NCBI GenBank assembly: GCA_021791715.1
Contig: JAJYWB010000005.1
Span: 1-58,655 of the forward strand
Direction: 5' to 3'
Length of the DNA stretch: 58,655 nucleotides
Origin: Planctomycetota bacterium
GTDB lineage: Bacteria; Planctomycetota; Planctomycetia; Isosphaerales; Isosphaeraceae
The notes under the pieces are model-generated. The model searched no databases and was not told the origin of the DNA. It was given only the letters and a program-made list of their open reading frames with translations. This document shows positions 21,021-30,145 of the stretch, piece by piece. Both the position numbers and the translations under genes were made by a program. Positions within the stretch are counted from its first letter, which is position 1; every line of letters begins with the position of its first letter.

Positions 21021-21542
21021 CGAACGCTCCTTATGGCATATGTCGACTCCGCGCGATCCGCGACCTGGTCGACGCTTGAAGTGTATCGCGTGATACGACT
21101 TGAAGCAAATTCCAAGACGAAGGGCGGCTCGGGCTCGATCTTTTGACACGGCTTACGATTATGATTAATCAATCGATCTGATTATTTCCTGGGTGCGACG
21201 ACCGTGACGATCGCGGGACGATCGACTCGCTCGATATCGATCAATCGCTTTGAGTCTATCACGTAACTGCATGGTATCAAGTGCGGCTCGTTTTGATGAG
21301 TTTCGACTTCAAATCTCAAAATAAATCGAGGCAAACAACGTATATACATGATTAGTTATTTTAATTGGGAGGGCGAACCTCCTGGTGAGCCGGCATTTGT
21401 TCTTATTATGAAATATAAAGAGGCTCACCAGGAGGATCGCTCTCCCGGAGGATGTTCTCTCTCCCGGCGAAGGTTCGCCCTCCGGATTAAAGATTCACTC
21501 TCAAATCTCTCTGAATATATATAATTCTTTCTGAGTAGCCTC
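21021..21542. other. Intergenic region with dispersed repeats
   Basis: 520 bp without a gene. The first 340 bp show nothing clear beyond the likely promoter of the C45 gene; the remainder holds the inverted repeat listed at 21365-21485 and an AT-rich patch. Confidence 0.6.
21365..21485. repeat. Inverted pair of the dispersed repeat core
   Basis: A forward copy (TTGGGAGGGCGAACCTCC with GGTGAGCCGG, 21365-21392) faces a reverse copy (GGCTCACCAGGAGGATCGC, 21422-21440, then TCTCCC) across a 30-bp AT-rich loop. A third, partial reverse copy ends at 21482. Together they can form a long stem. The core is the same as in the array at 177-633. It lies between the 3' end of the HD exoribonuclease gene and the promoter of the C45 gene, both on the minus strand. 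Confidence 0.85.
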
Positions 21543-22586
21543 TCACTCGTCGCCGCCGTTTCGGTGATCGATCGGAACGCCTTTGTACAAGCGTTGATTG
21601 TTGAGCATGAAGACCTTCTCGGTGAAATCGTCGGGGGTTTTTGAACGCATCAATTGACGAGCCCCGGCGTTCATCTTGGAATCGAGATCGTCGATGTAAT
21701 GCACGACGATCGCCTCGAGCGTTTGCGGGGTTTTGGGCGAGCCGAACTCGAGTTTGCCGTGATGTGATAAAATCACATGCTCAAGCAAAAGCAACGTTTC
21801 CTCGGGAAAACCCTCGATCTTGGCCGCCGCGGCGCGTACGAGGTCTCTGCCGAGGACGATGTGCCCGAGCAAACTCCCCTCTTTGCTGTACGCGACGTTC
21901 ATCCCGCCGTACGAAAACTCGCGGATCTTGCCGATATCGTGGAGGATCGCCGCGGCGACGATCACCCCGCGATTGAGCGGAGGATTCAATTTGTAATAAT
22001 ATTGCTCGTAATGCTTCGACACGATCAACGCGAGACGCGTCACGCTGCGGATATGTTCAAGTAAACCGCGGTGATATTCGTGATGCATCATCTCGGCGGC
22101 GGGTATTTGCGCCAGCAATTCGCGATTTTCCTCGATGATGTTGAGAACGAGGCGTTTGAGCTTGGGGTCTTTGATCCCGTCGTCGATGAATTTGCCGAGC
22201 GAATCGAACAATTCCTCCTCGGAATATTCCGAGGTTTCGACGAGATCGCCGAAGTCGAAGCCGTCGTCGGCGTCGTCGGGCCCCGCGGGACGGATGTCGA
22301 TGATCTTGAGCTGCATGCCGTAACGGTCGTTCTTCTCGGCGCGGCAATGAATTCGATAAGGCGTCCCCTCGATCCATTCCTCGACATGAGGCAGGAGCGG
22401 ATCTTTCGACCAGATCGGCGCGGTGACGACCGTATCGCGATCGCGAAACGAACACTTCACAAACGAATTCCCGTTTTTATCGGTTCCACGATCACGTTTG
22501 ACGAGCCTGGCGAAGCAGATCGCCTCGCGGTCGTGATCGAGCTCGGACAGGCGAACGACTCCGATTCGGGGTGACGCTGAAGACAT
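21543..22586 (-). CDS. HD-domain 3'-5' exoribonuclease, YhaM-like
   Basis: The product is 347 aa. An N-terminal OB-fold-like segment (residues ~15-110) precedes an HD phosphohydrolase domain: HRGLLEHIRSV, ILHDIGK, a HVILSHHG block and a late HYIDDLDSKM. This layout matches the YhaM/CBF1 family, which shortens RNA from the 3' end and can act on single-stranded DNA. The metal-binding His and Asp residues are present. The acidic linker (DDADDGFDFGD) at about 105 is unusual. Cytoplasmic. The gene is transcribed alone on the minus strand. Confidence 0.88.
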   Translation of the reverse strand: MSSASPRIGVVRLSELDHDREAICFARLVKRDRGTDKNGNSFVKCSFRDRDTVVTAPIWSKDPLLPHVEEWIEGTPYRIHCRAEKNDRYGMQLKIIDIRPAGPDDADDGFDFGDLVETSEYSEEELFDSLGKFIDDGIKDPKLKRLVLNIIEENRELLAQIPAAEMMHHEYHRGLLEHIRSVTRLALIVSKHYEQYYYKLNPPLNRGVIVAAAILHDIGKIREFSYGGMNVAYSKEGSLLGHIVLGRDLVRAAAAKIEGFPEETLLLLEHVILSHHGKLEFGSPKTPQTLEAIVVHYIDDLDSKMNAGARQLMRSKTPDDFTEKVFMLNNQRLYKGVPIDHRNGGDE

Positions 22587-22922
22587 GGCCGCTACGCCGC
22601 TTTCCGTCGATCTTTATGAAGATCAACCTCAATGAAAACCCTTTAGAAACCCGGATGATACGTGTCTCGGCTTTACCGAACGGGAAGGCCGGGATGGATT
22701 GATGATATCCCAACCGAATCGGCGAGGCCACACGCGAGCGGCGCTGTTCGTGAATTTTTGATGTCCGTTCGGCGAAGCGATGCGCTCCGCGAATTCACGA
22801 TGTTCGCCGGGTCGCCGACAATCGCCTCAATTCGTTTTCGATCTCCGCTCGGGTCGGATCGCGGACTAAAATGAAAGTGTGAAGATGATCGTGGGGACGA
22901 GCCGGAACGACGGAGTGAACCG
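22587..22922. other. Divergent intergenic region
   Basis: 336 bp between divergent genes, so it should carry both promoters. A partial inverted repeat (CGTGAATT / AATTCACG, about 22752-22802) is the only structure noticed. Confidence 0.45.
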
Positions 22923-24518
22923 ATGACCGCTCGATCGATCAGACCCGCCGCGGAAACGCTCGGAGTTCTTCCCTCGACACATTCGATCGGCGACCTCACG
23001 GGTAAAACGTGGGATGCGATCGTCGTCGGCGGAGGGCACAACGGCCTGACGTGCGCCGCGTATCTGGCACGCGAAGGACGAAGCGTCCTCGTGCTCGAGG
23101 CCCGCGAACGCGTGGGGGGGGCGTGCACGCTCAAAGAGCTTTGGCCGGGTTATCGCGTGTCGCCTTGCGCGTATCTCGTCGGCCTGCTTCACCCGCGCGT
23201 CGTCGCCGATCTCGGGCTCGTGGAACGAGGTTTAAGGTATCGCATCGCAAACTCGGGGATGTTCGTTCCGTTTGAAGACGGATCGAGCGTTCAATTATGG
23301 GACGACGAAACACGGTTATACGAAGAGATTCAGAAGTTTTCACCTCGCGATGTTTCCGGTCTCCGCGCGATGATCGAGCTCAAGCGGAAAATCCGCGACG
23401 CGCTCCGTCCCGAAGGCGATCGCGACATATGGCTTTCTCGTCCTCCTTCGCGCGACGAGATCGAAGCGAGGCTTCACGGCGACGCCGACGCGATTAGCTT
23501 ACTGTTCGATTGGTCGATGGCCGAATTCGTCGAGCGTTACCTTACGGATGAACGGTTGCGGATAGCTTATCTCGGTCAGGGGGTGATCGGCACGAACGCG
23601 AGCCCGTTCGATCGCGGAACGGCGTCGATCCATTTTCATCATCAATCGGGCCGACTCGCGGGAGAACCGGGGGCGTGGGGATACGTGATCGGCGGCATGG
23701 GGATGATTTCGTTTTTGATCTGCGACGCGGCGCGGGAATTCGGCGCGGTCGTGGCGACGGGGATTCGCACGGCGCGGATCGTCCCCGATCAAGGGGTCGA
23801 ACTCGAATCGGGTGATCGGATCAACGCGCGAGTTATCGTTTCCAACGCCGATCCGTTCACGACTCTTAAGCTCCTGGGCGAATCGGCGGATCCGGGCTGG
23901 AAAAAAACGGTCGAATCGATCCCGATGCGAGGTCGAACGCTCAAGCTTAATATCGCACTCGGCGAGCTTCCCAATTTTCTCGCTCGGCCTGGAACGTTTG
24001 AGCCGCATCATCACGGCCAGATCAACACGCCGCTTAGCGAGCGGGAATGGATCGAAGGCCACGCCGCGGCGAATCGGGGGGAGCTTCCCGAGCGACTTTG
24101 GACCGAGCTTTATTTTCAAACGGTGTTTGACGATTCGGTCGCTCCGCGGGGTCGCCATTCGATGAGCGTATTTGCGCAATACGTTCCCGATACGTTCGCC
24201 GACGGCGATTGGGATTCAAGACGCGACGACGCGGCCGATCGAGCGATCGCATCGATCGCTCGCTTTTGTTCGAACATCCCCGGGGCGATCGAGCGTGTTT
24301 CGGCGCTCGGACCCGCCGATATCGAACGCGAGATCGGCCTGACCGGAGGTCATATTTTTCAGGGAGAGTGTTTAGCTGAATACATGTGGGATCGAAGGCT
24401 CGCTTATCGAACGCCTCATCCCGGCGTTTTTCTTTGCGGCGCGTGCACGTATCCGGGGGGAAGCGTCGTCGCGATCAACGGCCGGAACGCGGCGTACGAG
24501 ATTCTGGGGCGGTTTTGA
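22923..24518 (+). CDS. FAD-dependent oxidoreductase, PYROXD2/phytoene desaturase-like
   Basis: The product is 531 aa, with GGAG about 9 bases before the ATG. The Rossmann FAD-binding motif is clear (VVGGGHNGLTCAAYLAREG, then VLEARERVGGAC). The second FAD region near the C-terminus reads GVFLCGACTYPGGSVVAINGRNAA. This matches the COG1233 group, which includes phytoene desaturases and human PYROXD2. No carotenoid gene is adjacent, and the closer resemblance is to PYROXD2, so a carotenoid role should not be assumed. Monocistronic. Confidence 0.88.
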   Translation: MTARSIRPAAETLGVLPSTHSIGDLTGKTWDAIVVGGGHNGLTCAAYLAREGRSVLVLEARERVGGACTLKELWPGYRVSPCAYLVGLLHPRVVADLGLVERGLRYRIANSGMFVPFEDGSSVQLWDDETRLYEEIQKFSPRDVSGLRAMIELKRKIRDALRPEGDRDIWLSRPPSRDEIEARLHGDADAISLLFDWSMAEFVERYLTDERLRIAYLGQGVIGTNASPFDRGTASIHFHHQSGRLAGEPGAWGYVIGGMGMISFLICDAAREFGAVVATGIRTARIVPDQGVELESGDRINARVIVSNADPFTTLKLLGESADPGWKKTVESIPMRGRTLKLNIALGELPNFLARPGTFEPHHHGQINTPLSEREWIEGHAAANRGELPERLWTELYFQTVFDDSVAPRGRHSMSVFAQYVPDTFADGDWDSRRDDAADRAIASIARFCSNIPGAIERVSALGPADIEREIGLTGGHIFQGECLAEYMWDRRLAYRTPHPGVFLCGACTYPGGSVVAINGRNAAYEILGRF

Positions 24519-25230
24519 GTTTACCCGGAAGCTTATGTCGCATTCGATCGTGGACGACGAAGGGAGTTCAAATCCATGAGTTTTGATTCCGAGCCCCTTT
24601 GGACGTGGGCGTAGGGAGGACGAACCTAAGATCTGATGAGTTATTGATCTTAATGATCGACGGGCTCCGTTTTCGGGAGTGCTAGGCGTCGACCGAGCCT
24701 GACTTTCAATCGCGATGATCTTAATAAAACTCGGCTCGATCGGCGGTTCGAGCTCCCGGGGGTGGTTCACCCACTTGAAAGATCGCTAGCCTGGTTCATT
24801 TTTCTCCCTCACGAAGCGAAGACCGCTCCGACGTTTAAAAAACACGAGGAATCGCTTATTAAGGCCTGGAATACTCGGATGAAAGGGGCTCGTCCGGCGC
24901 TCGGCGAGTTCGATCGTCTTCCGAGATCGAGGCGATCGTTCTCGTTTTGGAGGACGATCTCGACGAGTTTGTGAAGGATTACGCTGGACACGGCCGGCGT
25001 GAGTTTGTATTGTCCGTCCCGCACATCTTCGAGCACGACGCTATCGGGATTCTCCGAGAAAGTTGATGAAAGGTTCGCTCCGGATCGTCCGGTTCGAATC
25101 GACCGTACAAAGACCGCGCGACGGATGGGATGAGCATGGACGCTCCCCCCGTCGCGTGGAGAATTCGAGTTCGATACGGAATCATCAATTCCAGATTCGG
25201 ACTTGAATTGATCGTGATCCGGGGGAACGG
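24519..25230. other. Gene-free stretch before the flagellar block
   Basis: About 700 bp. It holds a weak copy of the dispersed repeat (GGGAGGACGAACCT, 24614-24627) and the motif GGTGGTTCACCCACTTGAAA (24761-24780), a relative of one at 17386-17405. On the minus strand, 24920-25036 encodes VLEDVRDGQYKLTPAV and following residues that resemble part of a CheA phosphotransfer domain, with no intact gene around it. No other gene is supported. Confidence 0.5.
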
Positions 25231-27438
25231 ATGTCTTCAGCCGGAACGAATTTGATCCATACGCCGGCCGACCGAATCACACGGTGGGTTCTCCCCGTGA
25301 CGATCATCGGCGCGATTCTCGTATTGATCGTTCCGCTGCCGACGTTCGCGCTCGATCTTCTCCTCGCGGCGAACATCACGCTCGCGGTTCTGGTGCTTTT
25401 AAACACGTTATCGATCGGATCTCCCGGCGAATTCAGCTCGTTTCCCACGGTTCTGCTGACGACGACTCTCTTTCGGCTGGTGCTCAACGTCGCGTCGACG
25501 CGGCTGATCCTTTCGCGTGGTGGTGAACACGGAGTAAGCGCGGCGGGCGAAGTTATTCGCGCCTTCGGGTCGTTCGTCGCGGGAGACAGCGTCGTCGTCG
25601 GTGTGATTTTGTTCACAATTCTTGTGATCATTCAATTCGTCGTCGTCACTCGGGGAGCGACCCGAATCAGCGAGGTCGCGGCGAGGTTCATGCTTGACGG
25701 GCTTCCTGGACGTCAGATGGCGATCGACGCCGACCTTCACGCTGGGGTGATCGATCAACACGAGGCGCAACGGCGTCGCGAATCGATCTACCGCCAGGCC
25801 GATTTTTTCGGGGCGATGGACGGAGCGGCCAAATTCGTCCGCGGCGACGCGATCGCGGGACTGGTGATTACTTTTGTGAACATCTTTGCAGGCTTATATC
25901 TTGGCACGGTTCGTCATGGGATGAATTTGGGAGAGGCGGTCGACGTCTTCACCAAACTGACGATCGGCGACGGCCTGGTGAGCCAGGTGCCGGCGTTTCT
26001 GACGGCGTTGGCGACGGGGCTGATCGTCACCCGGTCGACGTCCGAAACCGATCTCGGTCGCGACGTGACGAAACAACTGCTCGGCAACCCGACGGTCCTC
26101 GGTTCCGCGGCGGTTTTCCTGGCGCTTTTATCGCTGACACAATTGCCCCGAATTCCGCTTTTGACGATCGCCGGCGCGCTCGCGGCCGGGGCGTACGTGA
26201 TAACCTCGCGAAGGCGCGGCGACGCCGACGAATCGCGCCAAATCGGCGGCGAGACGGTTACGGGCCAGGTTGAATCGAGCGTGAGCGGATCGTCGATCGA
26301 GGCGATCGATTCGACCAAGAAGAACGTATCCGAACCCGCCTCCGAACGAATGGAGGAATTATTACAGGTTGATCCTCTTGAGCTTGAAATCGGATATCGG
26401 CTGATCGGGCTTGCCGATCCGACGCGCGGCGGCGATCTGCTCGAGCGGATCCGAGCGGTGCGGCACCGGGTGGCGCGGGAATTGGGTTTGATCGTTCCCC
26501 AGGTGCGAATCCACGACGATATCGGGCTCGGTCCATATGATTATCGATTTAAGATCCGGGGCGCGGTCGTCGGTCAAGGGGTGGCGTATTCGGGGAGGCT
26601 TCTCGCGGTGCCGCCGGCGGGGCTTGTGGCGCCTCCCGACGGTCGCGACGGTGTCGATCCGGTGACGGGTCAACCCGCGGTTTGGATTCACGCCGAGGGG
26701 CGCGAGGTCGCCGAGCTCGCGGGGTGTCGCGTGATCGAAGCCTCGGCGGTCGTGGCGGGGCATTTCGGCGAGATCATTCTGAGGCACGCCGACGAATTAA
26801 TGACGCGCGATCAATTGGGACGGCTGCTCGAACGCGTTCGCGCCGCGTCTTCGGCTCTTGTCGACGAGGTGATTCCCGGCCTTTTGCGCGCCGGCGAGGT
26901 TCAGCGGGTGTTGCAAAACCTGCTCCGCGAGCGTGTGAGCGTCCGCGATCTGGAGACGATTTTGGAGGCTCTCGCCGAGCACGCGGGGCGCACACGTGAT
27001 ACCGATCAATTGACGGAATATGTTCGTCAAGCGTTGGGTCGAAGGATCACGCAGCAATACCGAGGCGAAGACGGCAGGCTTCGCGTGGTGACTCTCGACG
27101 CTCGGTTCGACGCGCGGATCGCGGCGTTATCGGGCCAGGCCGAAACGAGGCCCGCGACCGCTCTCGGCGCCGAGACCGTGCGGAACACGGTGCAGGCGGT
27201 CGCGGCGGGAGTCGGGCTGCTGATTGAATCGGGATATCCACCCGTGATTCTTTGTTCCGAGGAGGCTCGACCGATTTTGAAGGATCTGACCCGCGCCGAT
27301 CTCCCCAGGTTGGCGATTCTGGGCCAGCGAGAGATTCCGCGCGACACCCCCGTCGACGTTTTGGGCTCGATCGTCGAGGACGACCCCTCGCCGCTCGCGG
27401 CGACGACGACGTCGACGACGACGCTTGTCACGGGCTAG
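25231..27438 (+). CDS. flhA: Flagellar type III export protein FlhA
   Basis: The product is 735 aa, the usual FlhA length range. About eight TM helices fill residues ~20-330, with the FHIPEP-family signature region between (RGATRISEVAARFMLDGLPG, then RQMAIDADL). A linker (~335-375) leads to the cytoplasmic domain that docks chaperone-substrate complexes. FlhA forms the nonameric ring of the flagellar export gate. GGGGGAACGG precedes the ATG. It opens a block with flhF, flhG and fliA; flhB and fliPQR are not in the window. The linker is long and charged compared with enteric FlhA. Confidence 0.96.
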   Translation: MSSAGTNLIHTPADRITRWVLPVTIIGAILVLIVPLPTFALDLLLAANITLAVLVLLNTLSIGSPGEFSSFPTVLLTTTLFRLVLNVASTRLILSRGGEHGVSAAGEVIRAFGSFVAGDSVVVGVILFTILVIIQFVVVTRGATRISEVAARFMLDGLPGRQMAIDADLHAGVIDQHEAQRRRESIYRQADFFGAMDGAAKFVRGDAIAGLVITFVNIFAGLYLGTVRHGMNLGEAVDVFTKLTIGDGLVSQVPAFLTALATGLIVTRSTSETDLGRDVTKQLLGNPTVLGSAAVFLALLSLTQLPRIPLLTIAGALAAGAYVITSRRRGDADESRQIGGETVTGQVESSVSGSSIEAIDSTKKNVSEPASERMEELLQVDPLELEIGYRLIGLADPTRGGDLLERIRAVRHRVARELGLIVPQVRIHDDIGLGPYDYRFKIRGAVVGQGVAYSGRLLAVPPAGLVAPPDGRDGVDPVTGQPAVWIHAEGREVAELAGCRVIEASAVVAGHFGEIILRHADELMTRDQLGRLLERVRAASSALVDEVIPGLLRAGEVQRVLQNLLRERVSVRDLETILEALAEHAGRTRDTDQLTEYVRQALGRRITQQYRGEDGRLRVVTLDARFDARIAALSGQAETRPATALGAETVRNTVQAVAAGVGLLIESGYPPVILCSEEARPILKDLTRADLPRLAILGQREIPRDTPVDVLGSIVEDDPSPLAATTTSTTTLVTG

Positions 27439-27503
27439 CCGACGAGATCGGGCCGAGATCCGATTCGACGGAAGCGTTTAAACATTTAAGGATTTGATCG
27501 ATT

Positions 27504-28658
27504 ATGAGTGTCCGGACGTATCGAGCGAAAACGCTGAAGGACGCGATGACTCGGGTTCGCCGCGATCTGGGGGGATCGGCGGTGATCCTGGGGACGCGGG
27601 AGACGCGTCGACGACGGCTCTTCGGCTTTGGTATGCGAGAAGAAGTGGAGGTTTTGGCGAGCGACGACGGCGCGGCGGCGACTGCTCGACGGGGAAGCGT
27701 GAGCGAATCTGGAACTTCGGCGACACGCGACATTGCGCGAGAGGCTCTGGAGGGAACGATCGGGGCTCGACTCGGCGAGCTGCACGGGATGGTCGAGGCG
27801 CTGATCGAGCGCGGCAGGCTCGATCCGTTGCTTCCCGAAATGCCGAGCGATCTTGTGCCGACATATGCGTCGTTGTTGGAGGCGGACGTTCCCGAGGCGC
27901 TCGCTCGAAGGCTGACGAAACACGTGGCCGACGAGCTCGATCCCGCCGAATTGCATCGCCCCGAGCGAGTGCGCGAGGCGCTCGTCGAGGCGGTCGAATC
28001 GGCGTTGGCGATCGCTCCGCCGATCGCGGCGGCGGCCGGCTCGCGAAGGATCGTGGCGCTTGTCGGTCCCACGGGAGTGGGAAAGACGACGACGGTCGCC
28101 AAGCTCGCGGCGAATTTCAAGCTTGTGCAGGGAATTCGCCCCGGTCTCGTCACCGTCGACACCTACCGGATCGCCGCGGTCGAACAACTACGAACATATG
28201 CCGAGATCATTAGCATTCCGCTCTCGGTGGCGAACACCCCCGCCGATACGCGGAACGCGATCGAGGAACTGGGAGACGTCGACGTCGTTTTGATCGACAC
28301 CGCGGGACGAAGCCCGCGTGATGAAGTGAAGATCCGAGAACTCGCGGATTTTTTGATCGAAGCTCGTCCCGACGAGGTTCATCTGGTGTTGAGCGCCGCG
28401 GCCGGGGAACGGGCGCTTCGCGCCGCGGTCGAGCGGTTCTCGCTGGTGCGAGCCGATCGTTTGATTTTAACGAAGCTCGACGAGGCCGAGGGGCTGGGGG
28501 GATTGCTTTCGGTGATCGGCGGAGCGGACCGACCGATCAGTTATCTTACAACGGGGCAAGCCGTCCCCGACGATATCGAGCCCGCGGATCGATCGCGATT
28601 GGCGCGGTTGATCTTGGGTCAAGAATATGTGCATGAAAGGTCGACGATCGCGGTTTAA
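27504..28658 (+). CDS. flhF: Flagellar SRP-type GTPase FlhF
   Basis: The product is 384 aa. A short basic N-terminal part (RTYRAKTLKDAMTRVRRDLG, typical of FlhF) leads through an Ala/Ser-rich linker to the NG GTPase domain. Seen there: P-loop GPTGVGKTT (188-196), VDTYRIAAVEQL (G2 region), DTAGRS (G3) and TKLDEA (G4). FlhF sets number and position of flagella, working with FlhG, whose gene begins 78 bp later. Its order after flhA is the common one. Confidence 0.95.
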   Translation: MSVRTYRAKTLKDAMTRVRRDLGGSAVILGTRETRRRRLFGFGMREEVEVLASDDGAAATARRGSVSESGTSATRDIAREALEGTIGARLGELHGMVEALIERGRLDPLLPEMPSDLVPTYASLLEADVPEALARRLTKHVADELDPAELHRPERVREALVEAVESALAIAPPIAAAAGSRRIVALVGPTGVGKTTTVAKLAANFKLVQGIRPGLVTVDTYRIAAVEQLRTYAEIISIPLSVANTPADTRNAIEELGDVDVVLIDTAGRSPRDEVKIRELADFLIEARPDEVHLVLSAAAGERALRAAVERFSLVRADRLILTKLDEAEGLGGLLSVIGGADRPISYLTTGQAVPDDIEPADRSRLARLILGQEYVHERSTIAV

Positions 28659-28736
28659 GCGCGATTGAGAAGCGAAGAATCGAATGATTCCTGGATGTTA
28701 AGTCCCGCGTCGCGGGGCGATCGAAACGAGGCGAAG

Positions 28737-29684
28737 ATGTCCGACCAGGCCGATGGATTGAGGCGGTTGATGCGCGAACGGGGCGCGAGTCGCGTCGAAT
28801 GCGCGGTCGGCGAGCAACCTTCGAGCGATCCCGATCCGATCCGTGTTCATCCTGAGCGGCGGAACAAAGCGGCGCGGTCGTATGTTTTCACGGGCGGAAA
28901 AGGGGGCGTGGGGACGTCGAATTTGGCGCTCAACATTGCGACGGCGCTCGGCGAGTTTGGCCGAGGGGTCGTCGTGATCGACGCCGATTTCGGCCTGGCG
29001 AATCTCGATCTTTTGTGCGGAATCCGTCCCGGGCGCGATCTGGGAGACGTGCTCGCGGGAGAATGCGACCTTGCCGATACGATCGTACGAGGACCCGGCG
29101 GAATCCGCATCGTTCCCGGATCGCACGGATTAAAAACATTCGTCGATATGTTGGGAGACGGCCCGGAGAGGCTGATCGCCGATCTGGCTCGTCTTGAATC
29201 AACGACCGAATTTATGTTTATTGACGCGGGATCGGGGTTGGACGCGGTTTGGTCGCGTGGAGGGATCGCCGCGGACGAGTTGATCGTGGTGACGACGCCC
29301 GAACCGACGTCGGTCGCCGACGCGCGGGTCGTGATTCAGGGGCTTCGCGGTCGAGCGGGTCCGATGCGCATCCGGGTGCTGGTGAATCAGGCGAATTCGG
29401 CGGCGGAGGCCGACGACGTGATCGCTCGGTTGACGGCTTCGAGCCGGCGTTTTTGGGGGGTGACGATCGATCCTCTCGGCCACGTGAGGCTCGACGAATC
29501 GGTGCGCGTGGCGGTGCGTGATCGAACGCCTTTCGTCGTGTCGACGCCGAAATCACCGGCTTCGCGCGACGTTCGCCGCGCGGCGCGACGGTTGATCGAG
29601 GAACGCGCGCCGACTCGCGGGGAACGGCCGGGACTGATCGCGACCCTGGCGGCGCGGTGGGCTCTCGATCGAGTGGCGGTTTAA
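28737..29684 (+). CDS. flhG: Flagellar number regulator FlhG (MinD-like ATPase)
   Basis: The product is about 315 aa from the ATG at 28737. The N-terminus MSDQADGLRRL contains the DQAxxLR motif by which FlhG stimulates FlhF GTPase. The ATPase domain follows, with KGGVGTSN (55-62), VVVIDADFGLANLDLL (switch I/Walker A') and FIDAGSG. The signature lysine K55 is present, but the P-loop lysine is replaced by Thr60, as in CpaE/TadZ-type relatives. No membrane-targeting sequence is obvious at the C-terminus, which is Arg-rich and ends ARWALDRVAV. ATP turnover may therefore be altered. Confidence 0.9.
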   Translation: MSDQADGLRRLMRERGASRVECAVGEQPSSDPDPIRVHPERRNKAARSYVFTGGKGGVGTSNLALNIATALGEFGRGVVVIDADFGLANLDLLCGIRPGRDLGDVLAGECDLADTIVRGPGGIRIVPGSHGLKTFVDMLGDGPERLIADLARLESTTEFMFIDAGSGLDAVWSRGGIAADELIVVTTPEPTSVADARVVIQGLRGRAGPMRIRVLVNQANSAAEADDVIARLTASSRRFWGVTIDPLGHVRLDESVRVAVRDRTPFVVSTPKSPASRDVRRAARRLIEERAPTRGERPGLIATLAARWALDRVAV

Positions 29685-30145
29685 CTGATCACAAAAGAAC
29701 ATTAACAATCAAAAGGAGCAAGCATGTCGCCTGATGATTAATCGATAACAGGAGGATCGAGCGTGCGACGGGGCGGAGGCCCGGTTCGCGCCGAGCGCTC
29801 GATCGACGAGAAAAGCGGGTCGCGAGGTCGCGGCGATCGGTCGCGGCGACTTGAGTCGAAAGTTCGCCGGGAATCGCGGCGGGTATCGAAAACGCGGCTC
29901 AAGATGATTCGACCGATTATCCGATCAATGAGTCATAGGCCGGTTCCTTGGATCAGCGGGAGGACCGAGAGCGAACGGGGCGCGATCACGAGGCGGATCG
30001 AGCTTGGCCGAGGAGGATCGAGGCGTCGAGAGACGTCGCGAGCCGCCGACGAGCCGGGTCGAGGTCGCCGCGAACGGTCGATCCCGATCGGTTTCGAGAT
30101 TGCGCAGGAAGCGCTCCCCCCGCCGCGGTTGACACGGAGGTCAGG
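29685..30145 (+). other. Gap between flhG and fliA
   Basis: 460 bp. An excellent ribosome site (AAAAGGAGCAAGC) at 29711 precedes ATG at 29724, but that frame stops after five codons. A second, AGGAGG at ~29750, precedes a GTG at 29763 that opens a 132-codon, very Arg-rich frame overlapping the fliA start by 16 bp. Its composition looks like chance reading of GC-rich DNA, so it is not called as a gene. Either could be the remnant of a small flagellar gene. Confidence 0.4.

Noticed and set aside
24540..24600. tRNA-like GTTCAAATCC sequence
   Set aside because: The flanking bases do not form a T-arm stem and no acceptor or anticodon stem could be built.
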